A stretch of 64,000 nt of DNA from Providencia rettgeri (GTDB lineage: Bacteria > Pseudomonadota > Gammaproteobacteria > Enterobacterales > Enterobacteriaceae). The translations under genes were made by a program, and so were the position numbers. The stretch is from NCBI RefSeq assembly GCF_001874625.1, contig NZ_CP017671.1, positions 3,720,001 through 3,784,000 of the forward strand, in the 5' to 3' direction. Positions within the stretch are counted from its first letter, which is position 1, and each line of letters opens with the position of its first letter. The notes under the pieces were generated by a model. That model ran no database searches. It was not told the DNA's origin and saw only the letters and a program-made list of their open reading frames with translations. Shown piece after piece: positions 1-9,936 of the stretch.

Positions 1-661
1 GGGCAGGAAATACAGGTATAGTTTCTATCTGAGAGGGAATTTGCTGCGAAAAACGTGATAACTCATCATTTCTATGATCACAAATAATCACTTCAAAGCC
101 TAAAGTGAGTGCAAAATTAGCACAATAAGCGCCAACTGTTGAAATGCCAGCAATAATCAGTTTTGGGGGAGCTGCAATGTATAATTGAATATCGTGACCA
201 TCTCGTTCTATCTGTGTTGAAAACTCAATATCCTTTACCGTATTAATCATTCCGGGCTGCGGCAATGTCACTTTTTTGATAATTGCAGAATAACCCAATA
301 ATGCATTTTGAATTTCGATTAGATAATTAAGTGATTTTTCATTATTTGGTAAATATTCTATTAAAACATCTAAACTCCCCTCACAGGGTAAATTTACTTT
401 GGCTTCGATGCCACCTCGCCCATAACGTACGACTTGGCTGCTATCCGTATATTCAGTCTGTTTAATTCGTTGAATAAAGTCTTCCTCAATACAACCTCCA
501 GAAAGCGAGCCTGAATACTGACCATCACTTCTTGCAACCAAAAGAGAGCCAGGGCTTCTAGGTGAAGAGCCATAAGTATTCAATACGGTACATAGCCAGA
601 TAGGCCCTTCTTTTATCCAAACAACCGCTTGAGAGATAACAGAAACATCTTCACGCAACAT
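1..661 (-). CDS. XdhC/CoxI-family molybdenum hydroxylase maturation factor (partial)
   Basis: The gene begins at an ATG (659-661) behind a GGGAG ribosome site and runs off the left edge, so only about 220 N-terminal residues are present. The N-terminal XdhC domain is recognisable from the stretch GSPRSPGS-like 'YGSSPRSPGSLLV' and 'GSLSGGCIEEDF'. A Rossmann-like part follows ('AGISTVGAYCANFALTLGF'). XdhC proteins bind molybdenum cofactor, help its sulfuration and insert it into xanthine dehydrogenase or aldehyde oxidase-type enzymes. It lies 9 bases downstream of the MocA-like gene on the same strand and is divergent from two molybdenum hydroxylase operons, its likely clients. The C-terminal half cannot be judged. 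Confidence 0.85.
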   Translation of the reverse strand, partial: MLREDVSVISQAVVWIKEGPIWLCTVLNTYGSSPRSPGSLLVARSDGQYSGSLSGGCIEEDFIQRIKQTEYTDSSQVVRYGRGGIEAKVNLPCEGSLDVLIEYLPNNEKSLNYLIEIQNALLGYSAIIKKVTLPQPGMINTVKDIEFSTQIERDGHDIQLYIAAPPKLIIAGISTVGAYCANFALTLGFEVIICDHRNDELSRFSQQIPSQIETIPVFPA

Positions 662-670
662 ATTTGCTCC

Positions 671-1234
671 CTATTTGTTATCAAAACTTGGATAGTCAAT
701 GTCCTTAATAACATTTTTATCATTTATATCCATTTCATAAACAACATTATGGTGTAATAGCGATTTTGCACCTTCATCCCCCGTCAATCTAATTAAATCT
801 AAATAGTATTTAGCAGATATCCCCACAGGATGACCAGGGCACCCCTGATATATAGGTCTTACTAATGAATGATAATTTAATTCATTAGCTACACATACAA
901 ATAACTCACTATTTATATATGGCATATCCGCCAAATGAATCAACCACCCATCTAAGTGCCATGTTTCTTTAACACCTAATGCGATAGAATCACCCAGCCC
1001 ATCACTATTTAACAATGAAAATGAAATGTTAAACTGTAAGCAATTATTAATAACATCAACATTATTTGGGCGAGTAACCACATGAATCGGAAGCCCACTA
1101 CCCATTGAATTATATAAAGTTTTCTCAAAAACTGTTTGCTTATCAAGCACGAGATTTAATTTACTACCTTTACCTCCAGCCTTTTGAAAACGTTCACTTT
1201 TTCCTGCTGCTAATATTAAAATGCCAATATTCAT
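671..1234 (-). CDS. MocA/MobA-like molybdenum cofactor nucleotidyltransferase
   Basis: This 187-residue protein opens with the nucleotidyltransferase signature LILAAGKSERF and has a lysine-containing loop shortly after, as in MobA/MocA proteins. MocA enzymes transfer CMP to molybdopterin to make the cytosine dinucleotide form used by bacterial aldehyde oxidoreductases, while MobA uses GMP. The pairing with xdhC downstream and the divergent molybdenum hydroxylase operons favours the MocA role. This is inference, because base specificity cannot be read directly. The start ATG has only a weak ribosome site. The length is close to the family's usual 190-200 residues. Confidence 0.75.
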   Translation of the reverse strand: MNIGILILAAGKSERFQKAGGKGSKLNLVLDKQTVFEKTLYNSMGSGLPIHVVTRPNNVDVINNCLQFNISFSLLNSDGLGDSIALGVKETWHLDGWLIHLADMPYINSELFVCVANELNYHSLVRPIYQGCPGHPVGISAKYYLDLIRLTGDEGAKSLLHHNVVYEMDINDKNVIKDIDYPSFDNK

Positions 1235-1429
1235 AGGTTACGTTATGTGTATATATATTTATTGCGTATCTCATAGATAAGGTATATTCAATAAGATAAC
1301 AAGCTTTAGTTTTCATTAATTTGCTAATTATTAGTAGTTGAACAATAGTTAAATGGATATAGAATAAATATCAATGCAATTATAAAAATAAAAACACTGA
1401 TACAGTAAAAATAAGTGTAAGGGTGTATT
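1235..1429. promoter_or_regulatory. Divergent intergenic region, Mo-hydroxylase operon 1 / mocA-xdhC
   Basis: A 195-base AT-rich gap separates the divergent maturation pair from the first oxidase operon, so it must carry promoters for both. An AAGGGTG ribosome site precedes the ATG at 1430. I did not find a convincing operator. Confidence 0.5.
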
Positions 1430-4225
1430 ATGAGCAAAAGCAATGTCGAACTCTCCCGCAGACACTTTCTAAAATGTGCCGTTATTGCTGGGATATCTGT
1501 TTATTTAGCGCCTTTGTATAGCCGTGCCTTTGACGTGCTATTCGAGGAAAAAATCCTTCAATCTCCAGATTGGAATCCCGTAGATAAGCAAATAAAATTT
1601 CGAATTGATGGTTTTTCCAAAGTTCAAGGAGAAAAAGTATTTGCTCGAGATATACGCGCTCGCGATATCCCTCACTGGCCCAAAAAACAGGGTCATGCAT
1701 TTCTACTTCGAGTTACTCAAGCCGATAAAATCTATCAAGGTTTTGACCTCAGTCGTCTTAAAGATGGGTTAATGCCTGATCGCCTTGTGACGGCAGCAGA
1801 TTTAGAAAAAGATGGTGTCGCCTTCCCTGACTTTTATGGTGATGACATGTTGTTACCTACAGGGAAAACCCCCGCATATCTAGGTCAAGCGGTCGCTTTA
1901 TTGATTTATCATGACTTCGCTAGATTTAACTTCGCGAAAGAAACGCTAAAATTCCGTGATGATATCATTCAATATGGCGCTTATACTGGCCCTCTCGAAC
2001 GCAATCCTTGGGGAACTTACCGCGGTGTAAGAATTGGCGGAGAAACGCCTTATTCACCAGATGTATACTCTAGTTTAAAAGACATGCCAATTTCCCCTAT
2101 CGGGATGAAAAAACATCTACCAGTTTGGCCCGAAGGGCGTGAAGGCGGAAAACTGGACGAAGAAGGCATGTTTTATGCTGATGAACTCGCCAAGCAGTTA
2201 GAAAACCCACCTGAAGATTGGCTAATTATTAAACGTAACTATTTCTCACAATCTATTGATACCGCAGCACTTGAGCCTGATAATGCTAATGGTTGGTATG
2301 ATGCAAAAAACCAATCATTCCATTTAGTTATTCCAACTCAATCTCCTCAAGAAGTCGCAGCTTCGCTACCTGAGATGTTGGCAAAATCAAAATTTCCGAT
2401 TAAACAAATTTTCTTACATCCTTGTTTTACCGTGGGTTATGGTTCCAAAGACCATGCACCATTTCCATACTATGGTGCTATGGCAACACTCTATGGTGAT
2501 GGTGTACCAATTCGGTTAGCCAATGACCGCTATGAGCAATTTCAATCCAGTATTAAACGCCATGCTTTTGATATGGATTACACGTTAGCCGTTAATAAAA
2601 AAACCCACAAAATCGAAGCGCTTTCTGCATCATTCATTGGCGATGGTGGCGGGCGCTGTAACTTTACCCCTTCGGTTGTTATGGTCGGGGCAACTGGCGC
2701 CCAAGCAATCTACTACGTCCCTCGTAGTGATCTCTCAGCAGTCGGGATTGCGTCAAGGGCTGTAGATGCTGGCTCAGCTCGTGGCTATGGGACTTTGCAA
2801 GCAATGGCTGCCACCGATATGTTGATGGAAGAAGCCGCAAAATTACTGAATGCAGACCCTATAGAGTTTCGAATGAAAAACCTGATTAAATCAGGTATGA
2901 AAAATACCCAAGGCGCTATCCCTGGCGGCGCAATTCGTGCCGATGAAGTGCTATCCCGTTGCGCTGAGCACCCCATGTGGCTAGAAAGAGCCAAACGTAA
3001 AGCCGACTTTGAAGCAAAAAATAGTGGAAAACTATTTGGCACAGGTATTTCATGCGTACAAAAAGACTTTGGTACAGGAGCTGAATCTTCATTTGCCCGC
3101 GTCGAGCTAACTCCTGAAGGTAAAATTGCTATCTATCACAGTGGAGCGGAAATTGGCACAGGTATGTCAACCTCTCAGTCGGTGGTTTGCGCTAAATGGC
3201 TAGGTAAACCTGCAGAAGAAGCTCATTTTTCTGTCGTTGATTGGTCTGTATTACCGATGGTTTCGAGTGGTAATCCATTCGCTATGTCACAAGAAGAACA
3301 GGAACGCTTAGCACAGAACCCTCTTTGGACACCTAATTATTGTTCACCAGCAAGTGCGAGTAATTCCGCTTATTATTTCACTCAAAGTACGAATGAAGCC
3401 GCTCGATTAATATTCGAATATGGTTTATGGCCTGCTGCGATGTCTATTTGGCAAGAAGGTATTGGTAATGGACAAGCCGCTCCTCTCGTTGTTCGACGTG
3501 AAGATGCGCGTTGGGTTGAAAATGGCTTAACCGCTAATGGATTAGAAGTACTGAGTTTATCTCGCTTAGTTGAACGAACTTTTCAAATGGGTGGGGTTAC
3601 AGGCGCTGTTTGCCACGTATTTAACCGCTGGCAATGGGCTGAAGCTGACTTCAAAATTAATGGTGAGACACGTCGTTTATACATTGATGGTCTTTCTTTA
3701 CGCTTTGCAGATCAAGATTACCAAGTTTGGCATCGTGAAAAAGCCTATTATCCTGACACACAACGTAATAATGCAGGTGTCACCTACTACAGTGCTGTTG
3801 CTACACTTTCTGAGCTCTCAATTGATAAGGCAACGGGACATGTTGAACTTCTAGATCATCATACTGTTGTTGAATGTGGCAACCTTATTGTACCTCAGCT
3901 TGTCTCAGGGCAGATCCAAGGTGGACTCGCGATGGGGATAGGCCACGCATTACACGAATATTTACCTCTCTATGAAGATGGACCGGGTAACGGAACATGG
4001 AATTTCAACCGTTATCATATGCCGTTAGCCAGTGATGTTGCCGTCTGGAAGCAGACAAATGAAATCCTACCGGGGCTTTCAGAAACAGATCCCCCTAAAG
4101 GTGTCGCAGAGGTCGTAATGATCCCTGTCGTTTCATCTATCGTTAACGCCATTGCTGACGCAACAGGACATCACTTCCTGCGCCTGCCAGTTCGCCCTGA
4201 AGACATCATAGAGGTAATATCATGA
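1430..4225 (+). CDS. Tat-exported molybdopterin subunit of a xanthine dehydrogenase-family enzyme (copy 1)
   Basis: This is the 931-residue catalytic subunit of a molybdenum hydroxylase. The N-terminus has a twin-arginine signal (SRRHFLKCAVIAG) followed by a hydrophobic stretch, so it is predicted to be periplasmic. An a/b-hammerhead-like domain follows (KVQGEKVFARDI, about residues 65-80), then cofactor-binding segments: GDGGGRCNF, AGSARGYG, GAEIGTGMSTSQS and QIQGGLAMGIGHAL. The C-terminal PPKGVAEV holds the glutamate that corresponds to the catalytic base of the family. It overlaps the [2Fe-2S] gene in an ATGA. The substrate is unknown; aldehydes or N-heterocycles are family possibilities. 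It is a paralogue of the subunit encoded at 6444-9362. Confidence 0.88.
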   Translation: MSKSNVELSRRHFLKCAVIAGISVYLAPLYSRAFDVLFEEKILQSPDWNPVDKQIKFRIDGFSKVQGEKVFARDIRARDIPHWPKKQGHAFLLRVTQADKIYQGFDLSRLKDGLMPDRLVTAADLEKDGVAFPDFYGDDMLLPTGKTPAYLGQAVALLIYHDFARFNFAKETLKFRDDIIQYGAYTGPLERNPWGTYRGVRIGGETPYSPDVYSSLKDMPISPIGMKKHLPVWPEGREGGKLDEEGMFYADELAKQLENPPEDWLIIKRNYFSQSIDTAALEPDNANGWYDAKNQSFHLVIPTQSPQEVAASLPEMLAKSKFPIKQIFLHPCFTVGYGSKDHAPFPYYGAMATLYGDGVPIRLANDRYEQFQSSIKRHAFDMDYTLAVNKKTHKIEALSASFIGDGGGRCNFTPSVVMVGATGAQAIYYVPRSDLSAVGIASRAVDAGSARGYGTLQAMAATDMLMEEAAKLLNADPIEFRMKNLIKSGMKNTQGAIPGGAIRADEVLSRCAEHPMWLERAKRKADFEAKNSGKLFGTGISCVQKDFGTGAESSFARVELTPEGKIAIYHSGAEIGTGMSTSQSVVCAKWLGKPAEEAHFSVVDWSVLPMVSSGNPFAMSQEEQERLAQNPLWTPNYCSPASASNSAYYFTQSTNEAARLIFEYGLWPAAMSIWQEGIGNGQAAPLVVRREDARWVENGLTANGLEVLSLSRLVERTFQMGGVTGAVCHVFNRWQWAEADFKINGETRRLYIDGLSLRFADQDYQVWHREKAYYPDTQRNNAGVTYYSAVATLSELSIDKATGHVELLDHHTVVECGNLIVPQLVSGQIQGGLAMGIGHALHEYLPLYEDGPGNGTWNFNRYHMPLASDVAVWKQTNEILPGLSETDPPKGVAEVVMIPVVSSIVNAIADATGHHFLRLPVRPEDIIEVIS

Positions 4226-4773
4226 GCATAAACTTCCTTCCTCTCACCCTAACTATCAATGGCCAATCCTATGGACCGATAGATGTCCCTGCTGGCCTAA
4301 TGATGATTGATTTCTTACATGAATACCTAGACCTAACAGGCTCAAGGCTCGGCTGTGGGCAAGGTATTTGTCACGCTTGTGTCGTGATATTAGACAACCC
4401 ATCCGGTACAAGTGAAGAAATACGAACCTGCATCACAGGGGCTCATTTTTTTAATAATAAAAGTATTCGCACAATTGAAGGCACTGCAACTAAAGAAGAA
4501 AACGGCGACATTACTTTATCCCCAGTGCAACAAGCTTTTGTTGAACACTTTAGTTTTCAATGCGGTTATTGCACCCCCGGCTTTGTTAATGCTGCAACTA
4601 TTTTTATTGAGCAACTGCAGAAAAACCCAATTGCCGAAGAAGATTTAGAAGAAGCGATTAAACAAGCCCTTAATAATCATATCTGCCGCTGTACCGGTTA
4701 TGTGCGTTATTACGAAGCCGTACGCGATGTGGTCCTCAGTACTCCAGGGTTACTCAAGGAGACCATAAAATGA
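4222..4773 (+). CDS. [2Fe-2S] subunit of molybdenum hydroxylase (copy 1)
   Basis: This 183-residue iron-sulfur subunit has both cluster domains of the family. The plant-ferredoxin-type cluster uses C45, C50, C53 and C70 (in GCGQGICHAC and RTC). The helical-domain cluster uses C114, C117, C155 and C157 (QCGYCTPG and CRCTGY). It passes electrons from the molybdenum site to the next carrier. It has no export signal of its own, so it is presumably carried through the Tat system with the large subunit. Translation is coupled on both sides: an ATGA overlap with the large subunit and another with the cytochrome gene. Confidence 0.9.
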   Translation: MSINFLPLTLTINGQSYGPIDVPAGLMMIDFLHEYLDLTGSRLGCGQGICHACVVILDNPSGTSEEIRTCITGAHFFNNKSIRTIEGTATKEENGDITLSPVQQAFVEHFSFQCGYCTPGFVNAATIFIEQLQKNPIAEEDLEEAIKQALNNHICRCTGYVRYYEAVRDVVLSTPGLLKETIK

Positions 4774-6005
4774 TTAAACGCATTCTATTATGGCTTATAG
4801 CCATCATTGTTATCGTTTGGGCTGTGCTGTATTGGTACGAAAGCCGTACATTAGATGGCCCAGTGCAAAAAGTTACCGCGACAGCACAAGAAATCGAACG
4901 AGGCCATTACCTTACCCTTGCGAGTGACTGCGCTGCATGCCATACAAGTGCCAATGGCGCACCACTGGCAGGCGGTTTCCCTCTGGATACGCCATTCGGG
5001 ACAATTTACAGCAGTAACTTAACGCCATCCGCTGATTTCGGTATTGGTCGTTGGACAAAAGACGAGTTCTATACCGCTTTGACTCAGGGTATTTCTCCCC
5101 CTAGCAAGCACCTTTATCCGGCCATGCCTTATACCTCTTATAAAGGAATAACGCGTGAAGATTCTGATGCTATTTACAGCTACCTCATGAGCCAACCTGC
5201 TGTCGATGTCGCTCCTCCTGAGAACGAACTGCCCTTTCCACTAAACCAACGTATGGCAATGATTGGCTGGAATTTATTGTTTTTTAACGATAAGCCCCTA
5301 CCAAATAGTTCACAAGGTAGCTCTCCTGAATGGTTGCGAGGAAAGTATTTAGTCAATGTGTTAGAGCACTGCGCTGAATGTCATACTCCAAGAGGAAAAC
5401 TTGGTGAAATGGATTTAGATAACTTTATGAAAGGTGGGTCTTTAGGCCGTTTTATGGCGCCAGATATTACACCTGAAGCTCTCGCAGCTCGCGGTTGGAC
5501 AACAAAGGACTTGCAACAATTTTTTATGACCGGTATCGCTCCGCAAGGGTCTGCTTTCAGTGATATGCACCCGGTGATTTATCTTAGCTCACAACATCTC
5601 ACACCTGAAGATAACAAAGCCATTGCGACCTATTTAATGGGCGACAACCCACCCGCAACTTCACCATTAAATATAGGTGAGGGTTCTCCACAGGGCCACC
5701 AAATTTACTTGGAAACTTGCTCTGGCTGCCATTCATACGATGGAGAAGGAAAACCTAATGTCGCTGTTGCGCTAAAAGGTAATTCAACGCTTCGTGATGT
5801 AGATAGTACTAATTTAATTAATACCATTTTGGATGGTTTACCTGAACAACCATTCCCAAATAACCAAAACATGCAAAGTATGCCTGGATTTGCAGGCCAA
5901 CTTACAGATGAGCAAATCAGTGATTTGGTAAATTTCCTTCGGGTCCAATGGGGGGGACAACCCGCAGATGTCACCCCAGATAAAATTAAAGCATTACGTC
6001 AGTAA
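4770..6005 (+). CDS. Membrane-anchored triheme c-type cytochrome (copy 1)
   Basis: This 411-residue protein has an N-terminal membrane anchor (about residues 4-22) followed by three heme c attachment motifs: CAACH at 54-58, CAECH at 201-205 and CSGCH at 317-321. It resembles the cytochrome subunits that accompany membrane-bound dehydrogenases. These receive electrons from the iron-sulfur subunit in the periplasm and pass them to the quinone pool or an oxidase. It takes the place of the FAD subunit found in cytosolic xanthine dehydrogenases. The start overlaps the preceding stop, so the three genes form one translationally coupled operon. Confidence 0.88.
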   Translation: MIKRILLWLIAIIVIVWAVLYWYESRTLDGPVQKVTATAQEIERGHYLTLASDCAACHTSANGAPLAGGFPLDTPFGTIYSSNLTPSADFGIGRWTKDEFYTALTQGISPPSKHLYPAMPYTSYKGITREDSDAIYSYLMSQPAVDVAPPENELPFPLNQRMAMIGWNLLFFNDKPLPNSSQGSSPEWLRGKYLVNVLEHCAECHTPRGKLGEMDLDNFMKGGSLGRFMAPDITPEALAARGWTTKDLQQFFMTGIAPQGSAFSDMHPVIYLSSQHLTPEDNKAIATYLMGDNPPATSPLNIGEGSPQGHQIYLETCSGCHSYDGEGKPNVAVALKGNSTLRDVDSTNLINTILDGLPEQPFPNNQNMQSMPGFAGQLTDEQISDLVNFLRVQWGGQPADVTPDKIKALRQ

Positions 6006-6019
6006 CAACTAAAAAGCAG

Positions 6020-6055
6020 CTATCGAGCTTGTAGCAATATTAACAAGCTCGATAG
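6020..6055 (+). terminator. Perfect stem-loop after Mo-hydroxylase operon 1
   Basis: A perfect 13-base inverted repeat (CTATCGAGCTTGT / ACAAGCTCGATAG) with a 10-base loop lies 15 bases after the cytochrome stop. No T run follows, so it is either a Rho-assisted terminator or a 3'-end stabilising hairpin rather than a classical intrinsic terminator. Confidence 0.6.
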
Positions 6056-6443
6056 TTCGCCACCAAATCAGCGCATAACAACTGATTCTATATCATTAAA
6101 TACATGTTGATTTTATGTATTTATTAATAATATTTCATTTGATTTAATTAAATCATACCCTGATAAAACTCAGTGACTTTATTCAATACTGTCATATTAA
6201 GATGACTCTAACAATATTATTCACTTTCTTGAATAAATCCCTTTACTCATTCTTGATATACCTCTATAGATAACCTTACTATTTACATAATTTCTTATCT
6301 AACTTACTGAGCAATCTGATATTAATCATCAATTTTAGAATAGATATCATCGAAACAAAATAATATTACTATTAACAATTAAGATGAATTATTTATCTCC
6401 ATCACTAATAAAATCTCCTAAGAATATAATCAGGGAGCACTAA
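6056..6443. other. AT-rich intergenic region before Mo-hydroxylase operon 2
   Basis: About 390 very AT-rich bases contain no open reading frame of note. The region must hold the promoter of the second operon unless transcription reads through. A GGGAG ribosome site sits just before the ATG at 6444. I see no recognisable operator. Confidence 0.5.
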
Positions 6444-9362
6444 ATGTCGGGACAAATTTCTAGACGCAATTTTATCAAACTCGGAACCATTGCAGGTATT
6501 GCTGTTATGGTCGGTAAATTACCTTTTGCTAGTGCAATGGAGCTTGATTCAGATTCACCCCCAACAGCTTGGATCGGTCAAAATGGTAAAGCTCGTTTTC
6601 GTTGGGACGGTGTGGAGAAGATAACAGGACGCAAAAACTTTGCACGCGATTACCGAGCAAAAGATATTCCTGGCTGGCCTAAAAAACAAAGTTATGCCTT
6701 TATGTTAAAAGCAACGGAAGCGAATAAAACCTTTGAAGGCATCGACATTTCAATGCTAGGGCCAAATCTACAACCCGATAAAATTGTTTTGCAAGAAGAC
6801 CTTATACGAGATGGTTTAAATATTCCTCAAGATACTAGTATGGGAAAAGGGTTCTATGGCACCAATATTTTAGTCCCTCTTGGTGAGACGCCCCCTATTA
6901 TCGGCCACCCTGTTGCCATCTTAATTTATCAGGATTTTGATCATTTTAGTGCTGCACAACGAATGCTACGGTTTGCAACGAACACGGTAAAATACGGTGC
7001 CGTCACCGGCCCCAAACCGCCAGCTAACTATGGAGCAGCCCGTTACGTTCGCATTGGGGGTGAAACACCACTTTCCCCTTCCATTTTTTCTCCTTACCAA
7101 GATTCAGGAATTAAAGGCGGTTTTGATGGTAATACCCCCATTTGGCCCCCTTATGACCCTAAACATGCACTAACCATTCCACCCGTCATTCGAAAAGATC
7201 GCGGGGGTGGTTTTATTCAAGCCTTACACCAAGCAGAAAAACACCCCGATAAACAAGAAAAAGCCATGGATTACGCACGGCAAATTGAGCAAGAGGTCGA
7301 AGCTGCAAAACAGGACCCCAATAAATTTGTCATTGAACGCCACGGTTTTTCTCAGTCTATCGACCCCTGTGCTATGGAGCCAGATAACTGTAACACTTGG
7401 TATGATGCACAAACCAAAACACTGCATATTTTAACCGCGACACAATCACCTGCTGGTGTAGTAAATGCAGCAGCAGAGTTATCTAAAAACAATAAACACT
7501 TTTCAGTCGAGAATATTGTGCTATTAACTGGCTCTACGGTAGGTTATGGCTCAAAAGACTATTCGGTTTTCCCGTTCTATTCTATGGTGGCAAGTTTCTA
7601 TGCCGATGGGCTACCAGTACGTATGGCAAACGACCGCTATGAACAATTTCAAATGGGGATGAAACGCCATTCCATTGAAATGGATGTCACCATTGTGGGT
7701 GATAAAAAAACGGGTAAATTTGATGTATTAAAAGGTACTTATAACTGTAATGGAGGAGGTCGTGAAAACCTTTCCGTTGCCGTATCTCACGTTGCTGTCC
7801 GTGGAGCCCAATCGATTTATTATTTCCCTAAATCGGACTTAACAGCCTTAGCAATGGCGACCCCTGCAGTTGAAGCCGGCTCTATGCGTGGTTTTGGGTC
7901 ATTACAATCTATGGCGGTCACCGAGTTAATGGTCGATGAAATCGCCCATGATCTTAACATTGACCCTATCGAGTTACGCCGCCGTAACGCTATTTTAGAA
8001 GGTTATCCAAATACTCAAGGTGGTGTTATTGCAGGCGATCCTCGCAATGTAGAAATGTTAAACCTAGCAGAAAACCACCCAATTTGGGTCGAACGTAATA
8101 AAAATAAAGCAGAATATGAAGCAAAAAACCCGGGGAAACTCTACGGTGTTGGTTTTGCTCAAGTACAACAAGTTTACGGCTCAAGTGGCGTTCCTACTAT
8201 CCTCTCCCTAGAATTTGACGCCAATGGCAAACTCACCATGCGCCATTGTATGCAAGAAATTGGTACTGGCGGCACAACCGCACAACAAGTGATGGTATGG
8301 CAGGCGCTGAGTAAAGCCCCTGATGTTGTCGAGTTTGGCGTCACTGAATTTGAGGAGTTACCCCTTAAAACCAGTTGGGCAGACCAGAAAAAACAAGATG
8401 AGTTATCTAAAACTGATCCTTATTGGACGCCCGCTCTTATCCCTGATATGAGCTCATCTAGTGGCGTTTACTACATTGGTTTCGGTACTCGCCAAGCCGG
8501 GCATTTTCTATTGGAAAACACACTCTGGCCTGCCGCAAAAAGTATTTGGAGTGAAGGTCCTGGTGGTGGAGCTTTCAATGGCTTAAATGTCGAATTCGCA
8601 GATATCCGAGTAGGGCCTGAAGGTATTGGCGGCGGAGGCATGAAACCAATTCCCTTCGACAAACTTGCAAAAAGAGCTCATGAAATGGGGTTAATTACAG
8701 GCGTCGCCGTACATGGATACTCAAGCTGGCAATGGGCTCGTGCAGAATTTGATATTCCTACTGTTGGCTTAAAAAACCTCCCTCTTGATGCGATATCTGT
8801 ACGTTATGGTGATGGTGCATCACAAAAATTGAAAAAACAAATGACAACAGGCGGTTATCATTTCATTAAACGTAATATTGCCTACTACCCGCCGACACAG
8901 CGCGCAAAAGCCGACCCGACTACAGTGACGCCCGCATCCTGTTTAGTTGAGCTCAATGTCAATACCATGACTGGCGAAGTCGAGATCATGCGTCACCATA
9001 TGATTATGGACCCCGGCACTATGATTGTACCTGAATTAGTATCTGGGCAAATCCAAGGTGGCACCGCAATGGGGATTGGTCACGCATTAATGGAAGAGCT
9101 CCCGTTATATGAAGATGGCCCCGGTAATGGAACATGGAATTTTAACCGCTATGTTCTGCCTCGAGCTAAAGATGTCGCCGTATGGCAGCAAACCATCGAT
9201 TACTTACCGCCCCTTTCTGAGACCTCACCACCAAAAGGTATGGCTGAACTTGGAATGATCCCCATCTTACCAGCGACTAGTAATGCATTAACCCACGCTA
9301 CAGGCAAGCGTTTCTACGAATTCCCGATTACGGTTGATAAAATTAAAAAGGCCCTCTCATGA
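6444..9362 (+). CDS. Tat-exported molybdopterin subunit of a xanthine dehydrogenase-family enzyme (copy 2)
   Basis: This 972-residue paralogue of the large subunit encoded at 1430 has a twin-arginine signal (SRRNFIKLGTIAGIA). It has the same order of segments: KITGRKNFARDY, CNGGGREN, AGSMRGFG, QEIGTGGTTAQ and QIQGGTAMGIGHAL. The catalytic glutamate is in PPKGMAELGMIP. It carries insertions relative to copy 1, including a lysine/glutamine-rich charged stretch around residues 255-300 and a glycine-rich stretch near residues 705-735. Those differences suggest a different substrate from copy 1, but that is inference. It overlaps the following [2Fe-2S] gene by four bases. Confidence 0.88.
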   Translation: MSGQISRRNFIKLGTIAGIAVMVGKLPFASAMELDSDSPPTAWIGQNGKARFRWDGVEKITGRKNFARDYRAKDIPGWPKKQSYAFMLKATEANKTFEGIDISMLGPNLQPDKIVLQEDLIRDGLNIPQDTSMGKGFYGTNILVPLGETPPIIGHPVAILIYQDFDHFSAAQRMLRFATNTVKYGAVTGPKPPANYGAARYVRIGGETPLSPSIFSPYQDSGIKGGFDGNTPIWPPYDPKHALTIPPVIRKDRGGGFIQALHQAEKHPDKQEKAMDYARQIEQEVEAAKQDPNKFVIERHGFSQSIDPCAMEPDNCNTWYDAQTKTLHILTATQSPAGVVNAAAELSKNNKHFSVENIVLLTGSTVGYGSKDYSVFPFYSMVASFYADGLPVRMANDRYEQFQMGMKRHSIEMDVTIVGDKKTGKFDVLKGTYNCNGGGRENLSVAVSHVAVRGAQSIYYFPKSDLTALAMATPAVEAGSMRGFGSLQSMAVTELMVDEIAHDLNIDPIELRRRNAILEGYPNTQGGVIAGDPRNVEMLNLAENHPIWVERNKNKAEYEAKNPGKLYGVGFAQVQQVYGSSGVPTILSLEFDANGKLTMRHCMQEIGTGGTTAQQVMVWQALSKAPDVVEFGVTEFEELPLKTSWADQKKQDELSKTDPYWTPALIPDMSSSSGVYYIGFGTRQAGHFLLENTLWPAAKSIWSEGPGGGAFNGLNVEFADIRVGPEGIGGGGMKPIPFDKLAKRAHEMGLITGVAVHGYSSWQWARAEFDIPTVGLKNLPLDAISVRYGDGASQKLKKQMTTGGYHFIKRNIAYYPPTQRAKADPTTVTPASCLVELNVNTMTGEVEIMRHHMIMDPGTMIVPELVSGQIQGGTAMGIGHALMEELPLYEDGPGNGTWNFNRYVLPRAKDVAVWQQTIDYLPPLSETSPPKGMAELGMIPILPATSNALTHATGKRFYEFPITVDKIKKALS

Positions 9363-9925
9363 ATATCAAAAATGCCGTTCCGATTATTGAGCGCAAGCCA
9401 TTAACACTGACCATTAACGGCAAAAAAATTGGTCCTATTGATGTCCCTGTTGGTATGCCAATGATTGAATTTTTACATGAATATTTAGACCTCACTGGTA
9501 CTCACTTCGGCTGTGGGCAAGGGATCTGCCACGCTTGCACCATCATGGAAATTCAACCCGATGGCTCAACGATTGAAAGCCGCACCTGCATCTTTGGTGC
9601 TCATTACTTTAATCATAAAAATATTGTCACCATCGAGGGGCAAGCTAAACTTGATGAACAAGGCAACGTCATTGAATTAACACCAATCCAGCAAGCCTTT
9701 ATCGAAAACTTCTCTTTCCAATGTGGGTATTGTGCCCCTGGTTTTGTCACTGGCGCGACGGTATTTCTTGATAAGCTCAAGAAACACCCAATTAAACGCG
9801 CAGAGCTAGAACATGCAATAGAAGAAGCTCTCAACGAACATATTTGCCGTTGTACCGGCTATGTACGTTATTATGAAGCGGTGAGAAAAGTTGCTCTCGA
9901 CACCCCCGGCTGTGTAATAGACTAA
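9359..9925 (+). CDS. [2Fe-2S] subunit of molybdenum hydroxylase (copy 2)
   Basis: This 188-residue paralogue of the subunit encoded at 4222 keeps all eight cluster cysteines. C52, C57, C60 and C77 form the ferredoxin-type site (GCGQGICHAC). The QCGYCAPG and CRCTGY motifs form the second. It starts in an ATGA overlap with the large subunit and ends 11 bases before the cytochrome gene. It has no signal peptide, which fits co-export with the Tat-dependent large subunit. Confidence 0.9.
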   Translation: MNIKNAVPIIERKPLTLTINGKKIGPIDVPVGMPMIEFLHEYLDLTGTHFGCGQGICHACTIMEIQPDGSTIESRTCIFGAHYFNHKNIVTIEGQAKLDEQGNVIELTPIQQAFIENFSFQCGYCAPGFVTGATVFLDKLKKHPIKRAELEHAIEEALNEHICRCTGYVRYYEAVRKVALDTPGCVID

Positions 9926-9936
9926 GGGGAAAGACA

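Noticed and set aside
3570-3854. 94-codon frame inside the large Mo subunit gene
   Set aside because: It is an out-of-frame shadow of a clearly coding region with intact family motifs.
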